Assembly (NCBI RefSeq): GCF_937425535.1
Contig: NZ_OW485601.1
Span: 5,625,501 to 5,689,500, forward strand
Origin: Rhodovastum atsumiense
Lineage (GTDB): Bacteria; Pseudomonadota; Alphaproteobacteria; Acetobacterales; Acetobacteraceae
Reading direction: 5' to 3'
DNA length: 64,000 bases
Shown piece by piece: positions 8,973 to 17,080 of the stretch (position 1 is its first letter; the number at the start of each line of letters is the position of its first letter). The notes beneath the pieces were generated by a model. It was not told the origin of the DNA. It worked only from the letters and a program-made list of their open reading frames with translations, and ran no database searches. Made by a program: the position numbers and the translations under genes.

Positions 8973-9830
8973 CTACACCCAGAATGCGATGCGCTCGCGC
9001 ACCCGTACGAATGCCAGCCAGCTCGCCAGGCAGGCCAGGGCCGAGAAGGCGAGGGCGGAAACCCAGACCGTCAGGCTGGGAACAGTGCCGAGCAGCGGCC
9101 CGCGCACGACTTCCAGCACCGTATAGAACGGGTTGAAGGTGAGGATCCATTCGCTCGGGCCGAGCTGCTCGGGCTTCCAGATCACCGCACTGATGAAGAA
9201 GGCCATCTGCATGACGCTGTTCACGATCGGCGGGATATCGCGGAAGCGGGCGCAGACCGCCCCCAGCAGCAGGCAGATCGCCAGCGAATCGATCAGCCAG
9301 AGCACGATCCCCGGCAGCGCCAGCACCGCCGTTGCCCCGGGCCAGGTATCCAGCGCCGCATAGACCACGATGATGACCGCCACGTTGTGCCCCAGCACCA
9401 GGATGTTGCGGATCACCACCCGTGCCGCGTAGAGCGAGTACGGCATCCGTACCGACCGGATCGTGCTGTCGGAAGAGATGAAGGCGACACAGCCGTCGCC
9501 CACCAGCGTGTTCAGGTACCCCCACAGCACCAGCGACAGCGCCAGGAAGGGCAGGTACTCGCGCAGGTTCATCTTGAACAGCGTCGCGTAGACGATGCCC
9601 ATCGCGCCAACCATCGCACCGGTGGAGAGGGTCAGCCAGAACGGCCCGAGCACCGACCCGCGATAGCGCAGCCTGATGTCGAACCAGGCGAGGGTCCAGC
9701 ACAGCCGCCATAGCCCGGCCGCCTCGGCCAGGTCACGCACGACCATCCATCGCCGGGTGGCGAACGAGGGGTCCGGAGACGACGCAATCGGGGGCGTGGA
9801 TCTCTCGGCGTCTTGCACGAGGGTGTTCAT
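8973..9830 (-). CDS. Polysaccharide ABC exporter permease (ABC-2 type, Wzm/KpsM)
   Basis: Inner-membrane partner of the neighbouring ATPase, about 285 aa from the ATG at 9830 (MNTLVQDAERS); 13 further in-frame codons upstream are possible. About six membrane segments follow a cytoplasmic N-terminus. The DIRLRYRGSVLGPFWLTLS stretch at residues 51-69 is the family's conserved ABC-2 entry motif. Later segments include the IVLWLIDSLAICLLLGAVCARFRDI region and the C-terminal FNPFYTVLEVVRGPLLG, both characteristic of O-antigen and capsule exporters. It is first gene of the two-gene operon. Confidence 0.88.
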   Translation of the reverse strand: MNTLVQDAERSTPPIASSPDPSFATRRWMVVRDLAEAAGLWRLCWTLAWFDIRLRYRGSVLGPFWLTLSTGAMVGAMGIVYATLFKMNLREYLPFLALSLVLWGYLNTLVGDGCVAFISSDSTIRSVRMPYSLYAARVVIRNILVLGHNVAVIIVVYAALDTWPGATAVLALPGIVLWLIDSLAICLLLGAVCARFRDIPPIVNSVMQMAFFISAVIWKPEQLGPSEWILTFNPFYTVLEVVRGPLLGTVPSLTVWVSALAFSALACLASWLAFVRVRERIAFWV

Positions 9831-9925
9831 GGGCCGCCGCGCGATAGCCGATCCCACCTTCGCCTGCAACCCGACTTGCCTGAAATCCCCGGTTCGGGGC
9901 TGTGCGGGAATGACGTGGACGAAAT

Positions 9926-10357
9926 TCAGGTGGCGCGCGCCATCCGGGTGTGCTCGCCGGAGAGGATCTGCACACGCTCGCCCGGACGGAATCGCTCCTC
10001 GTTCGGTTGCACGAGCGAAAGCGTGCCGCCGTTGTCGAGCCGGATGATGAATTCCCGCGCCTCGGCGCCGCGCCGCGTGCCGGGGGAGAGCACGCCGCCG
10101 CCCGCGGCGCTGCCGACCACGCCCAGGATATGGGTGCGCACATCCTCGCGAGCGGCCCCGGGTGCCGCCGCCTGGGCGGGCGGCTCCGCGAGCAGCGGGC
10201 GCACCGAGACGATCACGCCATACCTGGCCTGCGGGCCACGGGTGGCGACGCTGTCACGGCCGGCCGGGGCAACGGCGGGGGTGCTGCTCGGGACGCAGGC
10301 CGTCAGCCCGGGCAGGGCGGCCAGCGCGAGCACCGCCGGAATGAAGGAACGCGGCAC
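9926..10357 (-). CDS. Envelope lipoprotein with glycine-rich segment (SlyB-like)
   Basis: Predicted outer-membrane lipoprotein, 143 aa. The GTG at 10357 is supported by AGGAGA eight bases upstream and yields a signal peptide ending in lipobox LTAC (FIPAVLALAALPGLTAC). Downstream are RYGVIVSVRPL, a short glycine-zipper-like ILGVVGSAAGGGVLSPGTR, then EFIIRLDNGGTLSLVQPN and FRPGERVQIL. This order resembles the SlyB/17-kDa surface-antigen group, although the glycine zipper here is short. Function is probably envelope structure or stress response; the family role is poorly defined. It stands alone. Confidence 0.7.
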   Translation of the reverse strand: MPRSFIPAVLALAALPGLTACVPSSTPAVAPAGRDSVATRGPQARYGVIVSVRPLLAEPPAQAAAPGAAREDVRTHILGVVGSAAGGGVLSPGTRRGAEAREFIIRLDNGGTLSLVQPNEERFRPGERVQILSGEHTRMARAT

Positions 10358-10674
10358 GTCGGTCTTCTCCTGGGCGCAGTTCGAGTAGGCGGGGCATCTC
10401 GCAGCCGCGCGGTGCCGCAACCACTAGCACAATCGCCGCGACCGACGTACAACCATTACTACACCGAAATCGGGCAATGCTCTGCCGCCGAGATGTCTTG
10501 CATTGAAGCGGCCATTGGATTAGGGGGTTAGCCGAGACTTTTGAACGACCGACTCAAGGACGGCCTCCAACCGGTTGGTCTTGAGACGGGGAATCTGCGA
10601 GCGGCCGCCAAGGCGGTCGTGCGCACCGGCCCGGCGCCACCCGGCCGCGCTCACGACGGAGGCCTGCGACAGCC
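10358..10674. other. Intergenic region upstream of the lytic transglycosylase
   Basis: About 317 bp between divergent genes, less GC-rich around 10440-10560. It holds a perfect 12-bp palindrome CCAACCGGTTGG (10567-10578) flanked by CTCAAG (10553-10558) and CTTGAG (10580-10585), which are inverted copies of each other. Such nested inverted repeats could be an operator, but no regulator can be named. I see no coding sequence here. Confidence 0.5.
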
Positions 10675-11829
10675 ATGTCATCCCGATCGACCCCCCATTC
10701 CGGCTTGCCGCTGCTGCGCGCCCTGGCCTGCTGCGCCACCCTGGCCCTGCTGTCGGCCTGCGCCGGCAATCACCAGGCCGGACAGCAAATGAGCGCCACG
10801 CAGGAAGCGGCGCAGTACCAGGCACGCGCCCGCCGCAGCTACACCCCGCCCGGTCCCCGCTCCGATCCCTGGGGACCGTACATCACGGAAGCGTCGGCGC
10901 GATTTGACATTCCCGAGCGCTGGATCCGTGAGGTCATGCGCGTCGAGTCGAGCGGCAAGGTCATGGACACCTCGCCGGTGGGAGCGATGGGGCTGATGCA
11001 GGTCATGCCCGCCACCTACGACGAGCTGCGCAACCGCTACGACCTTGGTGAAGACCCCTACGAGCCGCACGACAACATCGTCGCCGGCACCGCTTATCTG
11101 CGCGAGATGTACGACATCTATGGCTCTCCCGGCTTCCTGGCGGCCTACAATGCCGGGCCGGGCCGGCTCGATGATTACCTGACGCGCAACCGCCCGCTGC
11201 CCGACGAGACCCGGCGCTACGTCGCCAAGATCGGGCCGTACCTGGCCGGCTTCGAGCCGAACCGGCCCTCCGCCGCCGGCCAGCTGGCGATGAACCAGTT
11301 GCCCATCAACATCCCCCCCGGTCCCCGCTATCCGCGCAACCGCAGCGCTTCCGCTCCCGTCGCCCTGGCCGAGAACCGCGTGACCCGGCAGGCCCCGACA
11401 CGGGTGGTGGCGGCGACGTCGCTGCCGGCCCCGCCGCGCCAGACGCCGGCCCCCGTCGCGGTGCAGGTCGCCTCGGCGGCGCCCGCGCCGGCCCGTGGTG
11501 GCAACAACGGCCTGCGCCTGATCAGCCAGGCCCACGCCGACACGCTGCCGGCGCAGCGGGTCGTCGCCAACGCCTCCGGCAGCTGGGCGATCCAGGTCGG
11601 CGCCTTCGGCAACGAAGGCCAGGCCCGGGCAGCGGCCGACCAGGCCCGCGGCCAGGCCCGTGACCTGCTGGCCAATGCCCGGCCGGCGGTGGGAACAGTC
11701 CGGCAATCCAGCACGACGCTTTACCGGGCACGGTTGACCGGGCTGTCGCGGGATGCCGCCGTGCAGGCCTGCGAGCGGATCGGCCGCCGTGGCGCCTGCA
11801 TCGTGCTCTCGCCGGACGCCCAATCCTGA
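10675..11829 (+). CDS. Lipoprotein lytic transglycosylase with SPOR domain
   Basis: Cell-wall enzyme, 384 aa, that cleaves the glycan strand of peptidoglycan. Signal peptide with lipobox LLSAC gives a lipidated Cys29. The SLT domain covers about 65-190, with catalytic Glu91 in RVESSGKV, then SPVGAMGLMQVMPATYDELR and AYNAGPGR, all hallmark motifs. A Pro/Ala-rich linker (about 195-295) leads to a C-terminal SPOR domain (about 298-380, GSWAIQVGAFGNEGQA), which binds denuded glycans at the septum. The combination suggests a role in daughter-cell separation, like RlpA-type enzymes. The ATG at 10675 is the only start that gives the lipobox at normal distance. Confidence 0.9.
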   Translation: MSSRSTPHSGLPLLRALACCATLALLSACAGNHQAGQQMSATQEAAQYQARARRSYTPPGPRSDPWGPYITEASARFDIPERWIREVMRVESSGKVMDTSPVGAMGLMQVMPATYDELRNRYDLGEDPYEPHDNIVAGTAYLREMYDIYGSPGFLAAYNAGPGRLDDYLTRNRPLPDETRRYVAKIGPYLAGFEPNRPSAAGQLAMNQLPINIPPGPRYPRNRSASAPVALAENRVTRQAPTRVVAATSLPAPPRQTPAPVAVQVASAAPAPARGGNNGLRLISQAHADTLPAQRVVANASGSWAIQVGAFGNEGQARAAADQARGQARDLLANARPAVGTVRQSSTTLYRARLTGLSRDAAVQACERIGRRGACIVLSPDAQS

Positions 11830-11833
11830 CGAC

Positions 11834-11922
11834 TGGCCGGCGCCAGGGCTTGCCCGGCGCCGGCCATGCCTCATTGCCTGTTGAACGGACGGGGCAGCGG
11901 GTGAGGCGTCACCCGCTGCCCC
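11834..11922. terminator. Two strong back-to-back hairpins between convergent genes
   Basis: Hairpin 1 has an 11-bp perfect stem TGGCCGGCGCC/GGCGCCGGCCA (11834-11844/11856-11866) whose loop can itself pair (GGGC-TT-GCCC). Hairpin 2 has a 14-bp perfect stem GGGGCAGCGGGTGA/TCACCCGCTGCCCC (11891-11904/11909-11922) with loop GGCG. They separate the transglycosylase gene from the convergent small gene and probably insulate both. Confidence 0.65.
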
Positions 11923-11976
11923 GGCATTGTCGCCCCTGGAGGGCGACCGCGTGGCTGGGCGGAGACACGTCCGCGA

Positions 11977-12225
11977 TTACCTGACGTGCTCGCACAAATC
12001 CCGCCATTGGGTGGCGACCGAAGCCAGAAGATCACGCGCCTCGACTTCGTCCGCCGTGCCCGATCGCCGGATGAGCTGCGCCACGCCCCTGTCGTCGAGC
12101 GGCAGGCCCTCGCGGTTGCGGTTGCGCAACGCGTAGTACCGACCTGCGCGCCGCTCCACCACGGCATAGGAATCGCCGTTGGAAACCAGCAGGTAGTTTT
12201 CCTGTTCGCCGAGAACCCTGAACAT
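11977..12225 (-). CDS. Small soluble protein of unknown function (82 aa)
   Basis: An 82-aa ORF from the ATG at 12225, preceded by a strong GGAGGTG seven bases upstream. That site decides this start over a longer reading from 12276. Residues 1-40 (MFRVLGEQENYLLVSNGDSY, then AVVERRAGRYYALRNR) look like a small beta-sheet unit. Residues 45-82 are helical and charged, ending WRDLCEHVR. No membrane segment or signal is visible. No family is recognised. Clean ribosome-binding site and protein-like composition argue that it is real. Confidence 0.65.
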   Translation of the reverse strand: MFRVLGEQENYLLVSNGDSYAVVERRAGRYYALRNRNREGLPLDDRGVAQLIRRSGTADEVEARDLLASVATQWRDLCEHVR

Positions 12226-12741
12226 GGAAGCACCTCCGGGCCCTTTCCGGCACGATCTCTCCCCTTCGTGTGCCACCGGCGTTCACGGGGACATCGCCAC
12301 CTGGGGACGGGGAGACGGGCAGGCGTCGTTGCACACTCAACGACCCAAAGCCGCCACCTGCCTAGCCTCGAGATGTGCCGATACGAGCCGATGTTGATTG
12401 GAACAGGATGCTCCTGGGCTAAACGACGATCAATGCAAATCGAATTCTCGATGCTCACGTCTCGTGTACTGGCAAAATTCCGCAATATATATGTAGAATA
12501 TTTGTGAAATTTCTAATGAAATGGATTAGCATTATTTGATGTTTACAGATATGCCGCGTGCAGCCAGTCAAAGGCTGCGCCGCAGCACAAACGCATTTTC
12601 GCGCTGCAGCACCATTTCGTGCCCCCGAAGTAACAACCCGAGACGCCACCGTTCCAGCGCGGCGCCGATTGGCCCCGCACGCGCAGCGGCCCTGCACGCA
12701 GCGGCATTGCCGGGCCGGGGCGCGCTCCGCAGCATCGGCGC
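12226..12741. other. 516-bp intergenic region with AT-rich island
   Basis: No supported gene. The stretch 12430-12560 is strikingly AT-rich for this genome (for example AATATATATGTAGAATATT near 12483-12501) and probably holds promoters for the divergent small gene and the DMT transporter. Candidate frames through 12590-12740 are overlaps of one another without a good ribosome-binding site, so I do not call any. Confidence 0.5.
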
Positions 12742-13674
12742 ATGGACAGAAGCCCGCCGCCTCGTCATGACCGGCTCGATGCGTTCGCGGTGGGTGTCAT
12801 CACCCTGCTCTGCGCGCTGTGGGGGCTGCAGCAGGTGGCGGTGAAGGTGGCGATCACCGGCGGGCTGCCGCCGTTGCTGCAGGGCGGCATTCGTCATGTC
12901 GTCGCCGCCGCCCTGGTCTGGATGTTCGTGCGCGCCCGCGGCGGTGCCGGGGCCGCCCGAAGATTGTGGAGTATCGATTCCGCCATCGGCCCAGGCCTGG
13001 TGATCGCGGCGCTGTTCGCCCTGGAATTCATCGCCCTGCTGCCCGGGCTGAAGCTCACCACCGCCTCGCACGGCGTGCTGTTCCTCTACACCGCGCCATT
13101 CTTCACGGCCCTCGGCGTGCATGTGTTCCTGCCCGCCGAACGCCTGGACCGGCGGCAGGCGACCGGACTGGCAATCGCCTTCACCGGGGTGGTGGCGGCC
13201 TTCGCCGACGGGCTGACGGCGGGCGGAGGCAACCTCGTCGGCGACCTGCTCTGCCTCGCTGCCGGGGCCGCCTGGGGGGCGACCACCGTGGTGGTGAAAG
13301 CAAGTCCGTCCCTGATGCGCGCGGCCCCGGAGCGCGTGCTGTTCCTCCAGCTCGCCGGCTCGGTGCCGTTGATGGCGGCGGCCTCCCTGCTGGCCGGCGA
13401 GCGGCTCGACTGGCAGGCGACGACGCCCTTGGCCTGGACGGGGTTGTTCTATCAGACCGCGGTGGTGGCCTTCGCGAGCTACCTCGCCTGGTTCCGCCTG
13501 GTGCAGGTCTATCCGGCCGGACGCCTGGCCGGGTTCACCTTCCTCACGCCGCTGTTCGGGATCCTGGCGGGCGCGACGCTGCTGGGCGAGCATGCGAGCC
13601 TGGCATTGCTGGCCGGCCTGATCGCGATCGCGGTCGGGCTGCGGCTGATCAACAGCAAGGGACGACCGACATGA
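12742..13674 (+). CDS. EamA/DMT-family membrane transporter
   Basis: Ten-helix drug/metabolite transporter, 310 aa, made of two EamA repeats (about 18-150 and 165-300). The first begins AFAVGVITLLCALWGLQQVAVK, the second GDLLCLAAGAAWGATTVVVK. The internal PAGRLAGFTFLTPLFGILAGATLLGE is the usual EamA signature. The substrate cannot be read from sequence. Its stop overlaps the start of the ATC hydrolase gene by four bases (ATGA), so the two are translationally coupled, and a cysteine-related substrate is a reasonable guess. Confidence 0.88.
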   Translation: MDRSPPPRHDRLDAFAVGVITLLCALWGLQQVAVKVAITGGLPPLLQGGIRHVVAAALVWMFVRARGGAGAARRLWSIDSAIGPGLVIAALFALEFIALLPGLKLTTASHGVLFLYTAPFFTALGVHVFLPAERLDRRQATGLAIAFTGVVAAFADGLTAGGGNLVGDLLCLAAGAAWGATTVVVKASPSLMRAAPERVLFLQLAGSVPLMAAASLLAGERLDWQATTPLAWTGLFYQTAVVAFASYLAWFRLVQVYPAGRLAGFTFLTPLFGILAGATLLGEHASLALLAGLIAIAVGLRLINSKGRPT

Positions 13675-14165
13675 CCGAAAACATGCCCATCCTGACGCGC
13701 CGGCGCATCGAGGCGGAGTTCGCGCAAGGCATCTTCGAGGAGCTCAAGGCCGAATTCGGCGAGGATGCCGCCCGGCGCGTTCTTTCCGCGGCGATCGTCA
13801 AGATGGCGCAGGCGACGGCCGCACGGATGGCCGCCGGGGCGCGGGGCGGGCCGAGCCTGGACAGCTTCCGCGCCATCCAGCACCTGTGGACCGCCGAGGA
13901 CGCGCTGCGGACGGAGGTGCTGAAATCCACCCCGACCGAGTTCCATTTCAACGTGACGCGCTGCCGCTATGCCGAGATGTATCGCGAGATGGGGCTGGCG
14001 GAGCTGGGAGCGATCCTGTCCTGCAACCGCGACGGCGCGTTCTGCGAGGGCTACGACCCGAAGCTGAAAATGGAGCGCACCCAGACATTGATGAGCGGCG
14101 CCCCGCATTGCGACTTCCGCTATCGCTACGAGGCGGAAGCCCCGAAGGACAGCCCCGCCGACTGA
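13671..14165 (+). CDS. L-2-amino-thiazoline-4-carboxylate hydrolase family protein
   Basis: Member of the ATC hydrolase family, 164 aa. The Pseudomonas enzyme opens L-2-amino-thiazoline-4-carboxylate to S-carbamoyl-cysteine on the way to cysteine. The diagnostic C-terminal half is present: EFHFNVTRCRYAEMYREMG, ILSCNRDGAFCEGYDPKL, then RTQTLMSGAPHCDFRYR. Conserved cysteines and histidine in these motifs are intact. The N-terminal half is helical. Many genomic members probably act on other small heterocycles or amides, so the substrate is open. It is coupled to the DMT permease by an ATGA overlap and ends 4 bp from the convergent SIMPL gene. Confidence 0.82.
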   Translation: MTENMPILTRRRIEAEFAQGIFEELKAEFGEDAARRVLSAAIVKMAQATAARMAAGARGGPSLDSFRAIQHLWTAEDALRTEVLKSTPTEFHFNVTRCRYAEMYREMGLAELGAILSCNRDGAFCEGYDPKLKMERTQTLMSGAPHCDFRYRYEAEAPKDSPAD

Positions 14166-14169
14166 GGCG

Positions 14170-14856
14170 CTATTTCGGCACCAGCACGGCCTCCGCCTCG
14201 ACGGCAGCCTCCACCGGAACGTCCTCCGCCTCGGCGCTTGGCGGCGAGGTCGCATCGAGGGTCGCTTTCATGGTCGCCCGCAGCATCGGCATCGCGACCG
14301 GCGGCGCCGCATCGAGCCGCACCGAGCGGAAACTGTCGAAGCGCAGTCCCAGCAGCTCGGCGGCTTCCCCGGCGCGGCCGCGCAGGCCCGCCAGCGCCTG
14401 CCGGGTCGCCTCCTGGCGGGCGCGCCGGGCCGTCTCGGGCGCGAGCTGCCAGCCGAGCCGTTCCGTCGCCAGCCCCTTCGCCTGCAACGTGCCGACCAGC
14501 CGGAGCAGGGCCTCGCCATCGCGGCCACGCAGCTCCAGCGTCTGGGCAGCATGCCATTGCGGCGAGGTGGAGGCGGTGGGCTCGCGCGGGGTCTGGTCCC
14601 AGACCGCATAGCCGCCCGTCGCCACCGCGATCCCGGCAACCGCCCTGGCCTGCTCGATCGCCGCGGCCATGGCCGCGTTCACGCGGGCCTGGGCGGCGGC
14701 AGGCGTCTGGGCGGTCGCCTCGGCGCGCAGGACGGCGGTGATCTCATCGGGGCGGGCCAGGACGCGCGCCGTCTCCGACAGATGCAGCAGTGTTTCGGCC
14801 GCCGCCGCAGGCCCCGCCAGCGCCACCAGCAGCATCGGCACGAGAGAAAACCGCAT
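14170..14856 (-). CDS. SIMPL-domain (DUF541) periplasmic protein
   Basis: Exported protein, 228 aa. ATG at 14856 gives signal peptide MRFSLVPMLLVALAGPAAA with cleavage before ET. The body is the SIMPL/DUF541 fold: LHLSETARVLARPDEITAVL at the start, then a repeated helix with R-V-N-A-A-M, and LLRLVGTLQAKGLATERLG in the core. E. coli YggE, the best known member, is linked to oxidative stress; the biochemical role is unclear. The C-terminal tail (about 205-228) is acidic. It starts 7 nt after the proline-rich secreted protein, so the two form an operon. Confidence 0.8.
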   Translation of the reverse strand: MRFSLVPMLLVALAGPAAAAETLLHLSETARVLARPDEITAVLRAEATAQTPAAAQARVNAAMAAAIEQARAVAGIAVATGGYAVWDQTPREPTASTSPQWHAAQTLELRGRDGEALLRLVGTLQAKGLATERLGWQLAPETARRARQEATRQALAGLRGRAGEAAELLGLRFDSFRSVRLDAAPPVAMPMLRATMKATLDATSPPSAEAEDVPVEAAVEAEAVLVPK

Positions 14857-14863
14857 GCACCCC

Positions 14864-15163
14864 TCAGCGTGAAAGTTTCGGCACCACGCCATCCTGCCCC
14901 TTGCTGTCGGCGGGCGGAAGGGCCGGGGTGGGGGCTCCGCTGAACGGCGTGTCGCCCGGGCCAGGGGCGATCCGCTCAGGCACCGGGGCCGTGGCCCCAC
15001 CTTGCGGCGTCGGTGGCGGCACCGACGGCACCGGGGCGGGCGTGCTCTCCGGAACCGTGGCGGCGGGCGCGGGGCTGGCGGGGGACGCCCCGGGCTGCGG
15101 CGTCTGGGCGCGCGCGGCCGGCGCCACGGCCAGCAAGGCCATCAACAAGACTGCGTGCATCAT
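14864..15163 (-). CDS. Small proline/alanine-rich secreted protein (99 aa)
   Basis: Signal peptide MMHAVLLMALLAVAPAARA followed by a disordered Pro/Ala/Thr-rich mature chain (PQPGASPASPAPAATVPES...) ending VVPKLSR. A GGAGGG site favours the second ATG (15160), five bases away, over the first. No domain is recognised; such tails often tether or space envelope proteins. First gene of an operon with the SIMPL protein. The divergent neighbour is hdeD-like. Confidence 0.6.
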   Translation of the reverse strand: MMHAVLLMALLAVAPAARAQTPQPGASPASPAPAATVPESTPAPVPSVPPPTPQGGATAPVPERIAPGPGDTPFSGAPTPALPPADSKGQDGVVPKLSR

Positions 15164-15313
15164 GTCCCTCCGCCGGAGCAACGCCGACCAGGGGAAGCCG
15201 GTTCGCCCCCGGGTCGTGCGGCTGACGGAGGATCCGACCGATCCGGTTGCGGTTGTCGCAGGCGTGATGCGCATCCCGCGAAGCCGTTGGAGGGCGAAAC
15301 CACTTCGGGGAGG

Positions 15314-15319
15314 TATAAT
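15314..15319 (+). promoter_or_regulatory. Candidate -10 box upstream of hdeD-like gene
   Basis: Perfect TATAAT 31 bp before the ATG at 15351 within the short divergent gap. No good -35 hexamer lies at 16-18 bp; TTGGAG is 21 bp away. An activator-dependent or alternative-sigma promoter is possible. Confidence 0.3.
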
Positions 15320-15350
15320 TCCCGTAACGGCACCTCACAGGAGGATGTGC

Positions 15351-15938
15351 ATGAGCGACCTGGCCGAGCCTCGCTTCGGAGGCGCCCCCTGGATCGGCCA
15401 TCGCGCCGGCCTGGCCCGCAACTGGTGGGCGCTGGTCCTCCGCGGCATCGTGGCCATCCTGTTCGCGCTGCTGGCCTTCGCCGCACCCGGCGTGGTGGCG
15501 GGATCACTGGTGCTGATCCTCGGCATCTACCTGCTGGCCGACGGCGTGTTCGGCATCGTCGCCGCCATCCGCGCGATCAACCGGCAGGAACGCTGGGGCC
15601 TGCTGCTGCTGGAAGGCATCGCTGACCTCGGCCTCGGCCTGGTCGCGATCTTCCTGCCCGTGCTGACCCTGGTGGTGTGGATCTGGGCCCTCGCGGCCTG
15701 GGCCATCGTCACCGGCGTGCTGATGCTGGTCTCGGCCCTGCGGCTGGATTCCGGGCATGGCAACTGGCTGATGGGCCTGGGCGGAGTGGTCTCGGTCATC
15801 TGGGGCGGGCTGCTGCTGTTCTGCCCGATCACCGGCGCCCTGGCCCTGACCATCTGGCTTGGCGCCTACGCCTTGCTGTTCGGCATCTCCATGATCGCGC
15901 TCGGCCTGCGACTGCGGGCACGGCACCGGCAAGCCTGA
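15351..15938 (+). CDS. HdeD family (DUF308) membrane protein
   Basis: Six-helix inner-membrane protein, 195 aa. Three tandem helix pairs carry the DUF308 pattern: WWALVLRGIVAILFALLAF, then LILGIYLLADGVFGIVAAIRA, and ALAAWAIVTGVLMLVSALRL. E. coli HdeD is linked to acid resistance at high cell density. The ATG at 15351 is chosen because AGGAGG (15339-15344) lies six bases upstream; an ATG at 15345 abuts that site directly. Mildly acid- or stress-linked function is inferred from the family. A hairpin-chain repeat follows the stop. Confidence 0.85.
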   Translation: MSDLAEPRFGGAPWIGHRAGLARNWWALVLRGIVAILFALLAFAAPGVVAGSLVLILGIYLLADGVFGIVAAIRAINRQERWGLLLLEGIADLGLGLVAIFLPVLTLVVWIWALAAWAIVTGVLMLVSALRLDSGHGNWLMGLGGVVSVIWGGLLLFCPITGALALTIWLGAYALLFGISMIALGLRLRARHRQA

Positions 15939-15947
15939 CAAAAAAGG

Positions 15948-16013
15948 CCAGGGCTTCGCCCCTGGACCGACCAAGGGCCACAAGGCCCTTGGACCCCATT
16001 CTCGCTGCGCGGC
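15948..16013. repeat. Hairpin-chain repeat, copy B
   Basis: Hairpin with arms CCAGGG/CCCTGG (15948-15965, loop CTTCGC), then CCAAGGGCC/GGCCCTTGG (15971-15992, loop ACAA), then the ACCCC... CTCGCTGCGCGGC tail. It lies between the convergent hdeD-like and HIBCH genes. Confidence 0.75.
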
Positions 16014-16019
16014 GGGGCG

Positions 16020-17024
16020 CTATGCCAGCATCGCCGCGATCGCCGCCGGGTCCACATCCTCCATGCGGGCTGGCGACCACCTGGGCTGACGATCCTTGTC
16101 GATCACCATCGCACGCACGCCCTCGGCGAAATCGGGATGGCGGGTCACATGGCGCGTCAGCTTCAGCTCGGCGGCCAGGGCCGCCCGCAGCGACAGGCCG
16201 CCCCCCCGCCGCATCGCGGCGAAGGACCAGAACACCGACGACGGCGACACCGTGCGTAGCGTCGCCAGCGTTTCCTGCGCCCAGTCGGTGTGCTCGTGCT
16301 GCAGCCGCTCGATGATCTCCGGCACGCTGGTCGCCCCGAAGCAGCGGTCGATGGCGGCGCGGTGCGGCGCCAGTGAGAAAGGCGGCAGCGTCTGCGCATG
16401 CGCGGCCACGGCGGCGACGCCATCGCGGGCAAGCTCCGTGCGCAGCGCCGGCAGGGCCGCCCGCGGCACGAAATGCGTGGCGATGCCGGCATGCACCGCC
16501 TCGGCCCCGGTCATGCGCGCCCCGGTCAGGCCAAGATAGGTGCCGAGCTCGCCGGGCAGGCGCGGCAGCATGAAGGTGGCGCCGACATCGGGGAACATGG
16601 CGATCGCCGTCTCGGGCATGGCGAACAACCCGGCCTCGGTGGTCACGCGCATCTGCCCGTGCACCGAGACGCCGATGCCGCCGCCCATGCAGATGCCGTC
16701 GATCAGCGCCACATAGGGCTTGGGATATTCGTCGATGGTAGCGTTGAGCGCGTATTCCTCGCGGAAGAACGCCTCGACCTCGTCGGTCCTGCCCTCGGCC
16801 ATCAGACTGCGCACGGCACGGATGTCGCCGCCCGCGCAGAAGGCCCGCCCCCCCGCACCTTCGATGACGACCGCATGCACGGCGGGATCGTCACGCCATT
16901 CGTCCAGCGCCGCCTGCATCGCCCGCAGCATCGGCAGGTCCAGCGCGTTCAGCGCCTTCGGGCGGTTCAGCAGGATATGGCCGATGCGGCCATCCCGGTT
17001 GACGATGACGCTGGCATCGGACAT
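16020..17024 (-). CDS. 3-hydroxyisobutyryl-CoA hydrolase (enoyl-CoA hydratase fold)
   Basis: Valine-degradation thioesterase that releases 3-hydroxyisobutyrate, 334 aa. Crotonase fold with the oxyanion-hole segment GRAFCAGGDIRAV (about 59-71). The HIBCH-specific block runs MGGGIGVSVHGQMRV then MPETAIAMFPDVGATFMLPRL, containing the catalytic Glu and Asp (PET...FPDVG), followed by GTYLGLTGARM. Length and the long C-terminal half (GLSLRAALAAELKLTRH) separate it from simple enoyl-CoA hydratases. No other valine-pathway gene is adjacent. Confidence 0.88.
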   Translation of the reverse strand: MSDASVIVNRDGRIGHILLNRPKALNALDLPMLRAMQAALDEWRDDPAVHAVVIEGAGGRAFCAGGDIRAVRSLMAEGRTDEVEAFFREEYALNATIDEYPKPYVALIDGICMGGGIGVSVHGQMRVTTEAGLFAMPETAIAMFPDVGATFMLPRLPGELGTYLGLTGARMTGAEAVHAGIATHFVPRAALPALRTELARDGVAAVAAHAQTLPPFSLAPHRAAIDRCFGATSVPEIIERLQHEHTDWAQETLATLRTVSPSSVFWSFAAMRRGGGLSLRAALAAELKLTRHVTRHPDFAEGVRAMVIDKDRQPRWSPARMEDVDPAAIAAMLA

Positions 17025-17080
17025 GCGCGCGGAGCCCCCCTCGTGATCACCTGAGTGTCGCGAGGGGTGCTATAGCGCCG

